Assembly: GCF_963259705.1 (NCBI RefSeq)
Contig: NC_081844.1
Location: 33,049,341-33,113,340, forward strand
Source: Myotis daubentonii
Lineage: Eukaryota; Chordata; Mammalia; Chiroptera; Vespertilionidae
Reading direction: 5' to 3'
DNA: 64,000 nt
Notes under the pieces: generated by a model
What the model saw: only the letters and a program-made list of their open reading frames with translations
The model's database searches: none
Told to the model about the DNA's origin: nothing
Position numbers and translations under genes: made by a program
In this document: positions 1-12,120 of the stretch, piece by piece
Layout of the letters: each line of letters starts with the position of its first letter
How positions within the stretch are numbered: position 1 is the stretch's first letter

Positions 1-450
1 TCTTTATCCTATTTGTTATGCATGCATCAATTCATCAGACAGCATGGGAGACAGCTGGGAACATGGTGGATGAGAGTCTGGGTCCCCGCCCTGGGAACTG
101 GGTGAAATATGGGGAAGACAGATGATTAACAAGGAAACAGCTCAATAAAATGCTATAAGGTGGCAAGTTCTGACGGAAATAAATAGGGTGTAGGGTCTGG
201 AGTGAATGTAGTAGGGACTTTGGCTGGCGGGTGGTCAGGGAGGGCTCTCTGAAGGGGTGACATGTGAGAGGATGCTTAAAGATGAGGAGCCAGCCATGTG
301 GCTATTTGGGGACAGGGCACTCCAGGCAGGAGGCATAGCTCATGCAAAAGCCGTGAGGTAGGAATGAATCTGGCATGGCCAGGGTGGCTGGGACAGAGAA
401 AGCAAGGGGAAAAGTGGTGGGAAGTGAGGGGGTAAAAATAGGCCAGTGGC

Positions 451-655
451 ACCCTAGCTGGTTTGGTTCAGTGGATAGAGCAACGGCCTGCGGACTGAAG
501 GGTTCTGGGTTCGATTCCAGTCAAGGGCACATGCCTGGGTTGCGGGTTCGATCCCCAGTAGGGGCGTGCAGGAGGCAGCTGATCAATGATTCTCTCTCAT
601 CATTGATGTTTTATCTCTCTCCCCCTCTCCCTTCCTCTCTGAAATAACATATATA
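451..655 (+). mobile_element. VES SINE (bat tRNA-derived)
   Basis: Typical head ccctagctggtttggttcag, box-B-like ggttcgattccag, body aggaggcagctgatcaatga and ctctctgaaat tail. Near-perfect flanks GCCAGTGGC (442-450) and GCCCGTGGC just after the tail look like a target duplication. Confidence 0.9.
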
Positions 656-1850
656 CATGCCCGTGGCTGGACCTTGCAGGGCCTTTGGAAGGGAGGAGAA
701 AGGGTGACTTCTGAGGTGTTGGGAAGTTTACAGCAGCGCCTTTGTCTTTGCAGAGTCCCCTTTGGCCGGTGGGGGAACTTGGTGAGGGCAGGGGCAGGCC
801 ACATTTGGATGGGAATTGAGCCCCCTCCCCACCTCCTGGGCCACCCCCTTCACAGTGTCAGCCCGTGTTCCCTTTGGTGCGGGTGGAGCTGGGATTTCTG
901 GTGCAGCTGCAGCTCTGGACCTTTCCAGCCCAGGGGAAGAAGGGCTGGATGGGGAGGTGGGGCTGGGGAAGGAGGCTGTAGGCAGGCCTCTTTCTTCTCC
1001 AGTGTCTGAAGAAGTCACAAGGAAATCAGAAAGAACCTGCCAGGTTGTGACCTTTGGGGCCCAGGTGAACCTCCGCTGATGCTGGGAACCGTGGGGGCGG
1101 GGGGTGGGGGGGAATGGTGTGTGTGTGGGGGTGTGTGTTTGGGGGGGTGGGGCAGCAGAGGCAGTGGGACTCCGGATAGCCCTCTAGCACACAGTGGGGA
1201 AAGTGGTGGCTGAGCACAGGTTAGAGGTCAGAGCTGGAGGCCAGAGAAACCAGCTGGAAACCAGCCCTGGGCAGTGTCCACTCCTGAGCCTGGTAGGTGA
1301 CTGGAGGAATGGAGCCCTGGGGGAGGGCTGGCGGGGGAGCCCAGAGACTCAGGCTTATCTCTGTAAAGGAAGCTAAAGATTAGAATCTTTGGGGAGAAGC
1401 TGGGGTGGGTAGGGTGGGGCGGGGACTGCCTGCTGGGGGTGGGCATTTGAGCTGGAGAAGGCATGCAGGCTGGGGGAAAGGCATCTGCAAAGACTGGAGG
1501 CCTGGAAGGATAAGACTGTCCAACGAATTCACCGTCCTGCCTCATGCTGGGCCTTGTTGGCCTCAGCAGCCTTTCTGCCTCTGTCACAGCCACCACCTCA
1601 GCAAGGCCTGCCTTGGTCACGCTGGTCACCTTTAGCCATATCCCCCATTTTGTTCACAACCCTTATCTTCTCCCAAGCAGCACGAGCAGAGCCGGGAGGC
1701 ACTACGGTAAGGTGTTAGGGGCACTTGCCACAGGCACAAAATTTAAGGAATGTCAAAAAACTCAGCTACCAAAATTCATAATATGTTCATGCAGTATTTT
1801 AAAAGGTGAAACAGGTGCAAAAAAACCCAGGAGAAACAAAATATCATGAT
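656..1850. other. Intergenic, no gene seen
   Basis: GC-moderate sequence with a G-rich/GT stretch at 1090-1155. Open frames here are short and overlap on both strands. Positions 1-450 are similar; 200-440 resembles a diverged old repeat that I could not name. Confidence 0.6.
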
Positions 1851-2059
1851 ATTATTTTTTAAAAATTTTATTTGTTAATCCTCACCTGAGGATTTTTTAG
1901 GAGAGAGATAGACACATTGATTGGTTGCCTCCCGCACGCACCCAACTGGGGCCAGAATTGAACTTGCAACCTAGGTACGTGCCGTGACCGGGAATAGAAC
2001 CCGCGTCTTTTCGGTGCACGGGCCGACGCCCTAACCATTGGTCCACCCTGGCCAGGGTG
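1851..2059 (-). mobile_element. VES-type SINE, antisense, upstream of ABHD17A
   Basis: Reverse-oriented copy (poly-T/A-rich end left, tRNA-like head right, ending ccaccctggccagggtg). A perfect 13-bp duplication AAAATATCATGAT flanks it at 1838-1850 and 2060-2072. It contains the tcctcacctgaggat segment of a VES subfamily also seen at 16376. Confidence 0.88.
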
Positions 2060-2189
2060 AAAATATCATGATTTTAAATAAAGGCAGGACTCGACCCTGC
2101 ACTTGCACCTTGCCTCACTCCTCTCACCTTAGTCCTTACCCTGGAATGAGTGAAAGAACGTGGGAACTATGAGGAGGCTCGGCTCCTGA

Positions 2190-2420
2190 ACACTAATGCT
2201 GGAACCTGCAACCGGGGCCTCGCCCCCCGCCGTGTCGGTTCCGCCCACCACAGCCCGCCCCCAATCAAGACCTACCCGTCAAGCACAACTCGGCCCCGCC
2301 CACCCTGCGCTTAGCTCCGCCCCCAAGTCCGGTCGCGCCGGCGCCGGGTGCCCAGGCCCAGGCGCCAGGTCCAGGCTCCGGCCCCTCGGGCCTCCGGGCT
2401 GGCCTGCGCGTCACTTCCGG
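2190..2420 (+). promoter_or_regulatory. ABHD17A: ABHD17A CpG-island promoter
   Basis: TATA-less, CpG-rich segment. It carries GC boxes (ccgccc repeats around 2240-2320), a CCAAT box at 2261-2265 (NF-Y type) and an ETS-type site CACTTCCGG at 2412-2420. The island continues to about 3300 inside intron 1. Its position just upstream of the donor at 2594 fits a housekeeping promoter; the exact start site is inferred. Confidence 0.75.
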
Positions 2421-2593
2421 GGAGGCAGCGGGAGCGAGGCCGACTTCCGCCGCGGGGGAGCGGCGGCGGCGGCGGCGGCGGCGGTGCAGGAGTAGGAGGC
2501 CGAGCCGCGGCGCCGAGGGACCCACGGGCGCGCAGGCGGGCGGCCAGGAGCCATGGAGTGTGGCCCCGGGACTGGGGTGCGCGGGCCGCGGCG
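2420..2593 (+). other. ABHD17A: ABHD17A non-coding exon 1 (5' limit approximate)
   Basis: GC-rich 5' UTR exon ending in a strong donor (GCG|gtgagt at 2594). It contains eight CGG triplets at 2461-2484, a run prone to length change. An ATG at 2553 in strong context (gccATGG) opens an upstream ORF that continues into exon 2. The 5' end is a guess from the promoter motifs; no transcript evidence is available. Confidence 0.7.
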
Positions 2594-4419
2594 GTGAGTG
2601 CCTACCAGGGGCGGGCATGGCGGCGTGGGGCGGCCTCGGTGCCGCCCTGGCCGTTTGCGGAGCCGGGCCGGGCCGCGAGGCTGGGGCAGCCTGGTCGGAC
2701 TCCCCCGAAACCCCGCACTCCCGGGGTAGCCGCGGTGTTCCCGAAGGGATCCCACGCCGGGGGCGAGGACCGCGGGTTCCCACGTTGGCAGAGCCCTGTC
2801 CCCCCTCTGCTCAGCCTTGCGACGTGGGGTGGACGCCCACCCTCCTATGACGCGGTCCCCGCTTCCCCCCTCTCCATGCTGCCCTCCGGCGTGGAGGAGA
2901 AGGCCCCCCCAAACCCCCCGGGATGCGGCCTCCGCCTTCCGGGAGGGAGCGGCCGGCGCCGCGGACTCTGCCCCTGCCCCGGAACCGGCCCTCCAGCCCA
3001 ACACCCGGGGCTGCGGGCCCGTCGCCAAGCCCTGCTTCCTAAACGTCTCCCAGACGCCTCTGCCCGTCGCAGGCTGCCCGGCCTCCGCTCCATTTCAAGG
3101 AACATCCACAGTCTCTAACCCCGGTCCCGGATTCCTCCGGGGCTCCCTGTTCCCCGCACAATGAAGTCCAGTATCTGCAGCCGAGCTCACGGGCGCGGCC
3201 TGGCCCTGGCCTTCTCCGGGGCCCCTCTGCTCGCCTCTTCGTCCCAGTGCCTCCCCTAGCCAGGACCCGCGGTTCCTGGAAGGCGCCGTCACCACTGGGG
3301 TTTGCCCATGCTCTTCCCTCTGCCCTGTCCCCTGTCCGCTGTCTCCACCGATCAGACTGCACCTTCCAGGCAGCTTTCCTACCCTGACTGGCTGGGTGAG
3401 CTGCCGTCGCCGCCGTTAGTATTTAGGTCGTCTTAGAGTATTGCAATTGCCTTGGTTCCTCCTTGGTCCTCTTAACACCCCAGCCTGCATGGCACCTGGC
3501 AGCATCTGCTTGTGAGTGGAATCCCCGGAGCTTTGGGTGCCAGGGGTGTGTGCCCAGTGATGGAGGCACCTGAAGGGGCACTGCCCAGTCTGAGGCCTGG
3601 CTCTTGGGCCACTACTCAGTGATACTCACAAATGATGTGCAGGAGGTCCCAGCTGCCCCTGCTCCCTGTCAAATCTGGCAGACTCCGTAGCTTTCCCATT
3701 TCCTCTTTTCCCCTTGTCATTTGCCCACTCGTTCAGCCATTGTTTATTGAGCAAAAACGGATAGTGGTCCTGCCCTCATGGGGTTTTTCTTTGGTTGGAA
3801 CTGGGAACCATGAGAGCATGGTAGATGTGGGGTGGGGGTACCTGACCAGGTTAAGGCCTCTTTGAGAGATCTGAAGTGAGATCTGAATGGTGGAAAGGAC
3901 AAGAGCAAGGACCATCAAATGAGACTGGGGAGGGGTCCCCAGGAGGGAAGCTGCCTGGGTTCTGGCTCTGAGGCATGAGTGGGCAATGTGGCTTATCTGA
4001 GGAGAGTGAGGGACACCAGGTGAGTGAGGCTGGAGAGACCTCTCAACTGCCAACCTGGCAGGCTGCGATGAGGGATTTTATCTCTACTCTGAAAATTGGG
4101 AGGTGGTATGGTCAGATTTGTGTTGTGAAAGGTCTTTCAGCTGCTGGGGGGTGGGGAGAATGGCCTGGAGTGCTGTGGTGGTAGCCAGGGGGGGACCAGC
4201 AAGGAAGGAGACCACTGAAGTCCAGGTGATGACAGCGAAGGGACCAGTGGCGGTTAAAGAGAGAAAGAGCCAACAGGGAGGAGTCAAGGACCACATCCAG
4301 GTTCCTGGTTTGGTCAGTGTGGCTTGGCCACCTTGGTGTCCTTTCTCCTCAGGGTTGTGGGGGACCTCCTACCTGCCCCCTGGCTCTCAACCAGGTCTTC
4401 CTCTCAAAACCAGCTTTCA

Positions 4420-4634
4420 TGCCCAGCCAGTGTGGCTCAGTGGCTGAGTGTCGATCCATGTATGAGGAGGTCACTGGTTCAATTTCCGTTTAGGGCATAG
4501 GCCTGGGTTGCGGCTTGATCCCCAGTAGAGGGTGTGCAGAAGGCAGCTGATCAATATTTCTCTCCAATCAGTATTTCTATCTCTCCCTCTTTTGGAAATC
4601 AATAAAAACATGTTGTTGTTGTTTTAAAAAAAAA
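4420..4634 (+). mobile_element. VES-type SINE in ABHD17A intron 1
   Basis: Head gcccagccagtgtggctcag, tail aatcaataaaaacatg then A-rich. Flanked by CAGCTTTCA at 4411-4419 and 4635-4643. Confidence 0.88.
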
Positions 4635-5419
4635 CAGCTTTCACAGAGCCACCTGAACTTCAGACCTTTCATTCCCTGCTTGCAGCAATGGACCATCACC
4701 TGTTGGGGCCTGGACCTCTTTGAGAATATGTTGGTGGAAATTTGGGGACACATAATTCTTTCTTGGGGGGTACACTGTGGGGTGTTAAGCAGCATCCCTG
4801 GCCTCCACCCTGTTAATGCCAGGAGCTCCCTTCCCTAATCCTCATAACCAAAAGTGTCTTCAGACATTGGCGAGTGTTCCCATCTGAAACCAGTATGATA
4901 GACCCTCTCCTCTGAAAAATACTTGCACATAAGGTCTGCATCCTGCCTGGAAGTTTAGGGACTCCTGGAAACTGTCCCTGCCCTCACCTTGGATTTTTCA
5001 GTTCTCCCACTCCCCTCTGTGCCCCAGATCTGGGTGACAGCAGAATTTGGCTCTTTCCAGCCCTTAGTCGCAGGTCACAGATCTGGAGGGATTAGGTGTG
5101 TTCTGGACCTCAGACTTCTCTGACCTACTCTGAATTCAAGTGTCCCTGGCCCCAATGGTTTTCAAATGCTGTGGCCTCAAAACCGAACGTGCCAAGGTCC
5201 TCTGATGCTAAAGCTGAGTGGTGTGTGTCTCCCTCGGTCTAGTCTGTAGGGAAAGTGTAATAAGTGGTCAGGTTTTCGCAAACCTGTTTTCTTCCCAAGT
5301 CGCTCCTTTCACAGCTCTCTGTGTATGATTGTAGTAGCTTTAGCAGTTTAGCTGTGGTCTATGTAGTTTCACCACGCTCTGTCAAAAGGAAGGACATTTG
5401 AGCTTCTACTCTGAGCCAG

Positions 5420-5570
5420 GCCCCCTGCCCGCCACTATCATTTACTATTCCTGTGGTGTGAGTGCTGTCTTAGTTGATGGATTAGGAAACAGGCTCTGGG
5501 AGGGTAAGTGACTTGCCCAAGGTCCCAGACCCTGAAGATGGCAGAGCTGGAGAAGGAGCCTCAGCTCACA
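5420..5570 (-). repeat. MIR SINE fragment, ABHD17A intron 1
   Basis: The phrase ggaaacaggctctgggagggtaagtgacttgcccaaggtc is the inverted MIR core. Diverged and short; limits approximate. Confidence 0.6.
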
Positions 5571-6468
5571 TGACTCCCCACCCCCTCTACAGCCTGGCCC
5601 CTCGGCTTGGCCCCCAGCACAGGGGAGAGCCATTGTTCAGCTCTGAGCCTGAGATGTATCCTGCTTTTGTTCTCAGAGCCTTTGTTATGTTTCCTCTGCC
5701 TGGGCTCCTCTGTCTCATGTCCTCAGGCGGGCACAACCCCTACCAGCCCCCCTATCAGGGAGCTTTTAGGGCCCTGACTGAAGTCTGTCCTTGCCTCAGC
5801 TGCTCTGTGTGTGTACCCGTTGGGGAGTGGGGTGGGGGGAGTGTCTGGCCCAGCCCTGTGGACAGAAGCTTGGGGGGGTGGGTGACAGGGTTTCCCTGGG
5901 CCCAGAGCAGGAGGAGGAGAGCTGGATGGGCCAGTGGGTTTGCTTGCCCAGCACAGCCATCAGGTTGTGGCTGGGTTGACGAATGGGCTTACATGGCAAG
6001 AGTCGGTGACTGCAAGCTGAGGAAGGGTGGTAGCAGGCGGGGACAAGTCAGTTTTGGATCGCACAGAGGCCACTTGGGGGGTGCATGGTCCCCTGAGAGG
6101 GGTAAGCTGGGCTTGCAGGTCTGTGGGGCAGAGGGTGGAGCAGTCTGATCAGGAGAGAGTGGGCTGGGCTTTGGGGAAGGCCAGGAGGCTCAGGCCATGT
6201 GAGATTGGGTCCCTGACTGGTTGTGCCCTGGGGAAACTCACATGTTGCTGTTCTTTGCAGGGCTTCCCTGTGCAGGACATGGAGACGTGAGGCTGCAAGG
6301 CTCCCGAGGGCTCGGCTTGGACCGAGATGGGGCTGGGCTGCTGCCTCCTAACAGGGCTCTTGTCTGGGGCAGTGGCTGGGGGTTGCCCTCCCCCCTCCCA
6401 CCCGCATCTCGGAGCAACCCTTCCCCTCTGCTGCTGAGCGAGGCCCGTCCTGGGGCCCGGTGCCCGCC

Positions 6469-6800
6469 ATGAACGGCCTGTCGGTGACTGAGCTCTGCTG
6501 CCTCTTCTGTTGCCCGCCCTGCCCTGGCCGCATTGCTGCCAAGCTCGCCTTCCTGCCGCCGGAGCCCACCTACTCCCTGGTGCCTGAGCCTGAGCCCAGG
6601 CCTGGTGGGGCTGGGACCACGGCCTTGGGGACCCTGCGGGCCTCCACGGCCACCCCCAGACGTTGGAAGCTCCACCTGATGGAGCGCTCTGATTTCCAGT
6701 ACAGCCAGCGTGAGCTGGACACTATTGAGGTCTTCCTGACCAAGAGCAGCCGGGGCAACCGCGTTGCCTGCATGTATGTGCGCTGTGTGCCCGGAGCCAG
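6469..6800 (+). CDS. ABHD17A: ABHD17A exon 2 coding part (residues 1-110)
   Basis: The exon begins at 6261 after ttctttgcag, so 6261-6468 is 5' UTR. It encodes the cysteine-rich palmitoylated N terminus, a proline/glycine-rich linker and the first core strand region ([18 protein letters not shown]). It ends at CCAG|gtgagc with phase 2. Confidence 0.97.
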
Positions 6801-9800
6801 GTGAGCCTTTAGGACTGGACCAGACAGACCCAGAGCCAGGAAGGGTGGAGGGCGGGATCCATGCTCATCCTCATGGTCCCTGGAATGCCACAATGGGATT
6901 ACAGACCACCGGGGGTTGTGGGTGCCTGGGGTGCTTCTTGCCAAGGTCTGGCCGACCAGAGCTACCAAGGGTGTGCCTCACTCTGCTCACGGCCGCTACC
7001 CAGCTCTTACTGCCAGGTGCCCTTCCATTGGCAGCTCCTCTCAGTACCCCATCTTGCAGATGAGGACCCTGAGGCTGAGGGAAGTGGCTTCACGTGGCTG
7101 TGCCACACACCACTCTACAAGGAGCAGAGTCTCAGGCGCTCGGTGCCCAGTGAAGTGTTGGCACCTGAGGTGCTGGTGGCTCAGGCTCCATCTGCCTTCC
7201 CATTAACAGGGCACCTCAGGACCTGCAAGCAGAGCTCTCTCCTGAGCCTGAGGGTGGGGCAGAGGCAGGTTTTCCAGGTGCTTCTGCCTCACACCAGGCA
7301 GGTTGTGACTTCAGGTCTAAGTTCAGAGGGAGAGGTCTTACTTTTCCTCTGGGCCAGGCAGGGCTGGCGGGAGTGGGAGCTGGGACCCAGTTGTGCTGGA
7401 GGAAGAGGACCTTGAGTCTGTTGGCGTGGAGTCACCTGGTTGCCTTCTCTTGGCAGGCCCTGGGCAGGCCCTGTTAGCAGCAGCTTGGCAGGCCTGTCAT
7501 GGGACACAAGAGCTGAAATGAGTGCCATGGTCATTTTCTGCAGGAGAAGGAGACCCAAACCACTGTGATCAGGGGTTGGCTTTATTCACTTGTGGGGCAG
7601 GGGTCGGGCCAACTGTCAGGAAGAGAGGGGGCAGCCCTGTCAGTGAAGTCTCTGAGCAGCAGGCCCACATGCCTGCTATCCTCGGGCTGTTGGAGTCCCT
7701 CCAAAAGGAATGGACTCGAGAGGCGGCTGGGCCCATCCTGTGCTCACCATGACAGAGATCACGCAGGCAGGAGGAGCTAGGCTGTTTTGTGGCACAGGCC
7801 GCCTATCCTCCTCCCCTTCCCGCTCCCCCACAGCGCTCCTGTCCCTTCCTGGTTGAGGTGTGAGTAGACCCCTCTTTCTCTTGCCCTCTGACCCTGTCTT
7901 CTCCCACCCTGCTAGGTACACAGTCCTTTTCTCACATGGCAATGCAGTGGACCTGGGCCAGATGAGCAGCTTCTACATTGGCCTGGGCACACGCATCAAC
8001 TGTAATATCTTCTCCTATGACTACTCGGGCTATGGCGTTAGCTCGGGCAGGCCCTCTGAGAAGAACCTCTATGCCGACATCGATGCTGCCTGGCAGGCCT
8101 TGCGCACCAGGTGAGCTGTGTGCCGGGGACTTGGTCAACCTAAAGTGTCCCCTTGGGGGGGACCAGAAGCTGTGAGACGGGGGGTTGGAAGGTAGGCCCA
8201 CTAGAAACATAGGCCTACCTCCCTGGGGAGGAAGGAAGCCTGGGCCAAGTTTTGTGGGTGGCCTTGCTGGAGAGGGGAACTGTCAGTGGCCACCGTGGTC
8301 CAGAAGACGAGTCCTGACCCGTGTCCCTTCAGCATGGTAACAGATGTGCTTGGTGTGCAGGCAGGCATGTCGACAGTCTTCAAAACTCCCTGGGCAGGGG
8401 CAGGGATGGGCTGGGGCTATCTCCAGTGGAGTGGAGGTTCCCTCAGAAAGAAATGTTAGGCAGAGGACCTTGGGCACAGTGGTACCATGTGAGGGCTGTG
8501 CGAATGAATTGTGGGAGTCCCAAGCCAAGGAAGCACATGGGGTTCAGGGCTAGGCTGGGCTACTGCATTAGGATTCTGGGGGCAGGCCTATGAGGTACTT
8601 GTAGTCATGGAACTTGGCCTCATCCTGGGACAATGGGTAGGGGTGGGGCTCCTCTAGGCTTAGAGGGTTCTGTTGGGCAGCTTGGTGCCTAGCACAGCTC
8701 TGATGGCTGGTGGGAGGTCAGTGAGCAGAGGACATACCCACATGCTTGACTCCTGGCCATTCCCTCTCTGGACCTCCACCATCCTGGTCATCCAGATCCT
8801 GGGCAGACCCCTCCCACCCTAATACTCACTGAAGCACATTTATTGGTCTCTGAGCCGGCGTTTGCAGCGTGCCGCCCTGTGCCCAGAACTGCTCCAGAAG
8901 GTTAACCCTGGCCTTCCTGGATGTGGAGCCCTATCCACTGTCTGCTGGGGGATACCCTGCTTCAGCCCTGCCTGGCTGACCTGCCTGACCTTCGAGGGCC
9001 AAAGTCAGTCTGCCCTGGGGAGATGGGGCTCATAGTGATGGACCAGGCAGTCCCTTTGGCAGGCCCTGGGAGCAGGGTCCCCTGGCACCAGGGACCTGTC
9101 TTAGGTGGTGTGGTACAGGTACATGCCTGCCCTCAACTGCCTCAACCCTTCCTTCTGTCCTTGCTTGCGCTGGGGGTTACTGGCAGAATCAGACCCCGCT
9201 GTGGGGTGAGGGCTAGGAGCTCTGTCCATCGTCCCTCTATCCTCTCACCAGCATTGACTTCAGAGACTTGGTCCCTAAGCTCCAACGGCTTAGAGGCAGC
9301 AGGAGGCTTGTGCCCAAGCTGTGCCTGGGGCTGGGGAGGCCTAAGGGAGAAGAGCCACTCCACTTGTCACCTGTTGAGTTTATTCAGGTGGAGACGGCCA
9401 GGGGTCCCTGCTTGGTGCTGGGTGATAGGGCTGTGCTGGTGCTCAGCAAAGTGGTGGCCATGGCAACCTGGGAGCAGACTGGGGAGGAGTGACCAGGTAG
9501 CATCCTTGAGGCCTGGGGGTAGGCTGGGGTTAACCTGTAGTGTTACCAGGACAGAGACAGGTGGGGATAACGCTGTAGACGGGGAGGTGGAATCTGGCTT
9601 TTCAGGTGTGTTCCTCAAGTGAGATGCAGAACTGTCCTGGCCCCTGGCCACCAGGAAGAGGGATGTCCCTTTGGGTTTGGGGTCTGATGTGTTGGAGGAG
9701 AACCTTGGAGGCCACCTGCATGGGGAGGGTGGCAGGTGGGTCCCCATGTGGCTGGGAATAGGCATGTAGGGGCCGTGGAAATGGCTTGGAGCTGGATCAG

Positions 9801-11071
9801 CTGTGCTGGGGGACCCTAGGGAGGCATGTGGGAGGTGACAGGGCTGGGGTTGGGGCTTGAAGGTGGGAGTTGGTGCTGAGGAGGGTGGCCCAGGACTTGG
9901 CCACTATATAGAGAAGGTGCCAGAAGGAGTTAGCACCCATCCACCTCCCCACAGCAGTGGATATTCTGCTCACCAGTGTTGTACTGAGCACCTAATTGGG
10001 CACGGAGGATAACAAGGGGTGACACATGGGGACAGCTGCCTCAATTCCCCACAGCAAAGGGGGTGGGGAAGGGGTGCAGGCAGAAAGACAGCCCCCCCTT
10101 CCTCAAAGAACTAACTAATCCAGAATAGCAGGGACAGGAAAACTCTAAGCGGAATCTGGATGTGGCCCTGGTCAAGTGTGTGTAGGGTTGGGGCTTGACA
10201 GAGTGACCTGGAGAAGTAGGAGAGGCCCCAGAGCTACCCTGCTCCCAGCAGCCTTTGTGGGGCCCTCACCAGGTGCGCTCCTTGCACATGAGGAAGTAGA
10301 TCCTGTTGGAGAAACTGAGAGTAGATCCAGGTGACCTGGGACTGTGGCCTGGTTGGGGTGGAGTGGGAGCAGCTGTCTTCACACCTGCAGGAGCCCTGCC
10401 TCCCTACTAAGTGCACCGCCTCTGTTGGGGGCCAGGGTAGGGTCCCTGGGACCAGTCTAGTTGCCCAGAACTGTCCTAGGAGAAGGGGGGACAGACTGCC
10501 CAAGGAGGGAGGGCTGTGGGAGGGGAGTGTTCCAGTTGCAGCTGACCCTGTCCCACTGCCAGGTACGGCATCAGCCCAGATAGCATCGTCCTGTATGGTC
10601 AGAGCATCGGCACAGTGCCCACCGTCGACCTGGCCTCCCGCTACGAGTGCGCCGCGGTGGTGCTGCACTCCCCGCTCACCTCGGGCATGCGTGTTGCCTT
10701 CCCAGACACCAGGAAGACCTACTGCTTTGATGCTTTCCCCAAGTGAGCACTGGGCTGCCCTGGGAACCTGGGCGGGGCAGGGCCTTGGTGGGGCGGGTCT
10801 TGGTGGGGGGCGGGGCTTGGAGGCCTGACACGCCCCACCCTGCAGCATCGAGAAGGTGTCCAAGATCACATCGCCGGTGCTTATCATCCATGGCACGGAG
10901 GACGAGGTGATCGACTTCTCGCACGGGCTGGCGCTCTATGAGCGCTGCCCCAAGGCCGTGGAGCCACTGTGGGTGGAGGGCGCCGGGCACAACGACATTG
11001 AGCTCTACAGTCAGTACCTGGAGCGCCTGCGCCGCTTCATCTCCCAGGAGCTGCCCAGCCAGCGCGCCTAG
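6469..11071 (+). CDS. ABHD17A: ABHD17A, alpha/beta-hydrolase protein depalmitoylase
   Basis: The CDS joins 6469-6800, 7916-8110, 10563-10742 and 10846-11071: 933 nt, 310 residues, the same length as the human protein. ABHD17 enzymes are serine hydrolases that remove palmitate from membrane proteins such as N-Ras and PSD-95 (family knowledge). The N terminus [15 protein letters not shown] has five cysteines within the first 18 residues, the palmitoylation cluster that anchors the enzyme to membranes. The hydrolase core starts near residue 112 ([15 protein letters not shown]). The nucleophile elbow GQSIG places Ser190; IIHGTEDEV gives Asp255, and the His of GAGHND completes the triad. All introns are GT-AG. 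The ATG lies in GCCGCC-like context (cccgccATG). The neighbour downstream is KLF16, as in human. I see no frameshift or missing catalytic residue. Confidence 0.98.
7916..8110 (+). CDS. ABHD17A: ABHD17A exon 3 (residues 111-175)
   Basis: Acceptor ctgctag before 7916, donor gtgagc after 8110, 195 nt, phase 2 to phase 2. It encodes the oxyanion-side motif [12 protein letters not shown] and the FSYDYSGYG strand characteristic of this hydrolase family. Confidence 0.97.
8111..10562 (+). other. ABHD17A: ABHD17A intron 3
   Basis: Ordinary GC-rich intron. Open frames (for example 8921-9622) lack splice or protein support. No SINE was seen. Confidence 0.75.
10563..10742 (+). CDS. ABHD17A: ABHD17A exon 4 with nucleophile Ser190
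   Basis: Acceptor tcccactgccag, donor gtgagc, 180 nt. Encodes [20 protein letters not shown], so the catalytic serine of the GxSxG elbow lies here, followed by the LHSPLTSG loop. Confidence 0.97.
10846..11071 (+). CDS. ABHD17A: ABHD17A exon 5, C terminus with Asp255 and catalytic His
   Basis: Acceptor ccctgcag before 10846; the stop TAG is 11069-11071. Encodes the acid loop IIHGTEDEV and the histidine loop [10 protein letters not shown], ending SQRA as in the human protein. The exon continues as 3' UTR to the poly(A) signal at 11301. Confidence 0.97.
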
Positions 11072-11300
11072 CGGAGCTGCTGCGCCCAGAGCCAAGCCAG
11101 GAACAGACCTCAGCAATAAGGCGGCACCCCGGCCCCAGGGGCTGCATGTGTACCCCTCGTGAGCCCCAGTTCCCCCAGGCAGCTGGCCGGCAATGAGGTC
11201 CAAACTGCCTGCCCCTGCGTAGGGGCTGTGGACGATGTGCAAGGGGCAGAGCCACGCTCTCCTTTTCTTTTGGAAGCAAAACAAAGGAAAAAGGTGAAAA

Positions 11301-11306
11301 ATTAAA
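11301..11306 (+). terminator. ABHD17A: ABHD17A poly(A) signal ATTAAA
   Basis: ATTAAA, the common variant hexamer, sits 230 nt after the stop codon in an A-rich run and is followed about 15-30 nt later by T-rich sequence. It is the only good signal before the intergenic region. Confidence 0.8.
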
Positions 11307-11329
11307 GATTAAAAATTTTAACGTTCCTT

Positions 11330-12120
11330 CCCTTACTTTCATGGCTCATGTGTGCTCTCCCCAGCCCTCAGCGAGTTCTCAGAAGGTGCTAAGCTTGCCC
11401 CCAACCCCCCAGGAAAATTCACAAATACAGATGCCACCATCACTCCCTACGGAAGAAGGAGTAGGGTTTAGGTCCCAACTGAGCACCCCTTGAGTTTGCT
11501 GTTGTCTGGGTGGTGATATTACCTGGGAGGGTGGTGGGCGCCCTGTCTTTTCAAAACCCTTGAGGGGTAGGGTGAGTGTGCTGGGCCTGCTCTGGGGCCC
11601 CAGTGAGGCACCCTTCCGCCCCCATAATGGGTAAGGACACTGCACAATCGCTCCCCTGGTAGATAAGGATACTGCAATCACAAGGCTCCACTTCCTGTCC
11701 TGGGGGCGGGCTGCACAGAGTGCCAAGACAGCTCACCAAGGTTCTGAGGGGCCGGGCCAGGTCACTTTGTAAATGAGGCTGAAGCCCAGGGACAGAGACA
11801 GTCAGGTCTGAGGGCCTTATGGGGTCTTCCCAAGGAAAGGGGCCACTCCGGCTGGGTTTCCGCTACACTCCTTGGGGGCTTTGAGCTGTCTTTGCCTGAG
11901 GTGCCCTTGAGATCCCGGGTTTCTCTGTACCCCGGCTGGAGGCCAGGCTCACCACCAGGCCTAGAGTGCCTCCTGCGACCTCCAAGGACAAAGCCCTAGA
12001 GCCGGGAAAGCCTCGGAGACGAGTGACCTATCGTCCACCCCAGGGTCTGGCGGAGGCTTGGCTTGTGCTGCAGAATCCAGGGTGGCGGCCGCCGCCCAGA
12101 TCTGCTTGTTTCCACCGGCC
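11330..12120. other. Intergenic, ABHD17A end to orphan CpG island
   Basis: No repeat or gene recognised. CpG density rises toward 12050. Confidence 0.6.

Larger units (their letters stand above)
2594..6260 (+). other. ABHD17A: ABHD17A intron 1
   Basis: The first 0.7 kb is CpG island. It then holds a VES SINE (4420), a MIR fragment (5420) and otherwise ordinary intron sequence. No further exon is supported. Confidence 0.8.
2553..6351 (+). other. Spliced upstream ORF in the ABHD17A leader (43 codons)
   Basis: The ATG at 2553 in exon 1 (context gccATGG) reads 13 codons plus two bases to the donor at 2594, continues in exon 2 from 6261, and stops at TAA 6349-6351. That is 118 nt before the main start, in a different frame. 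If transcripts start upstream of 2553, most would carry it. Exon join inferred from splice motifs. Confidence 0.55.

Noticed and set aside
469..560. tRNA-like sequence with A and B boxes
   Set aside because: It is the head of a VES SINE, followed by the SINE body and tail; the same applies to the other SINE heads in the window.
2348..3118. 256-codon frame in the ABHD17A island
   Set aside because: GC-driven frame that crosses the exon 1 donor; Arg/Pro/Gly-rich and without protein similarity.
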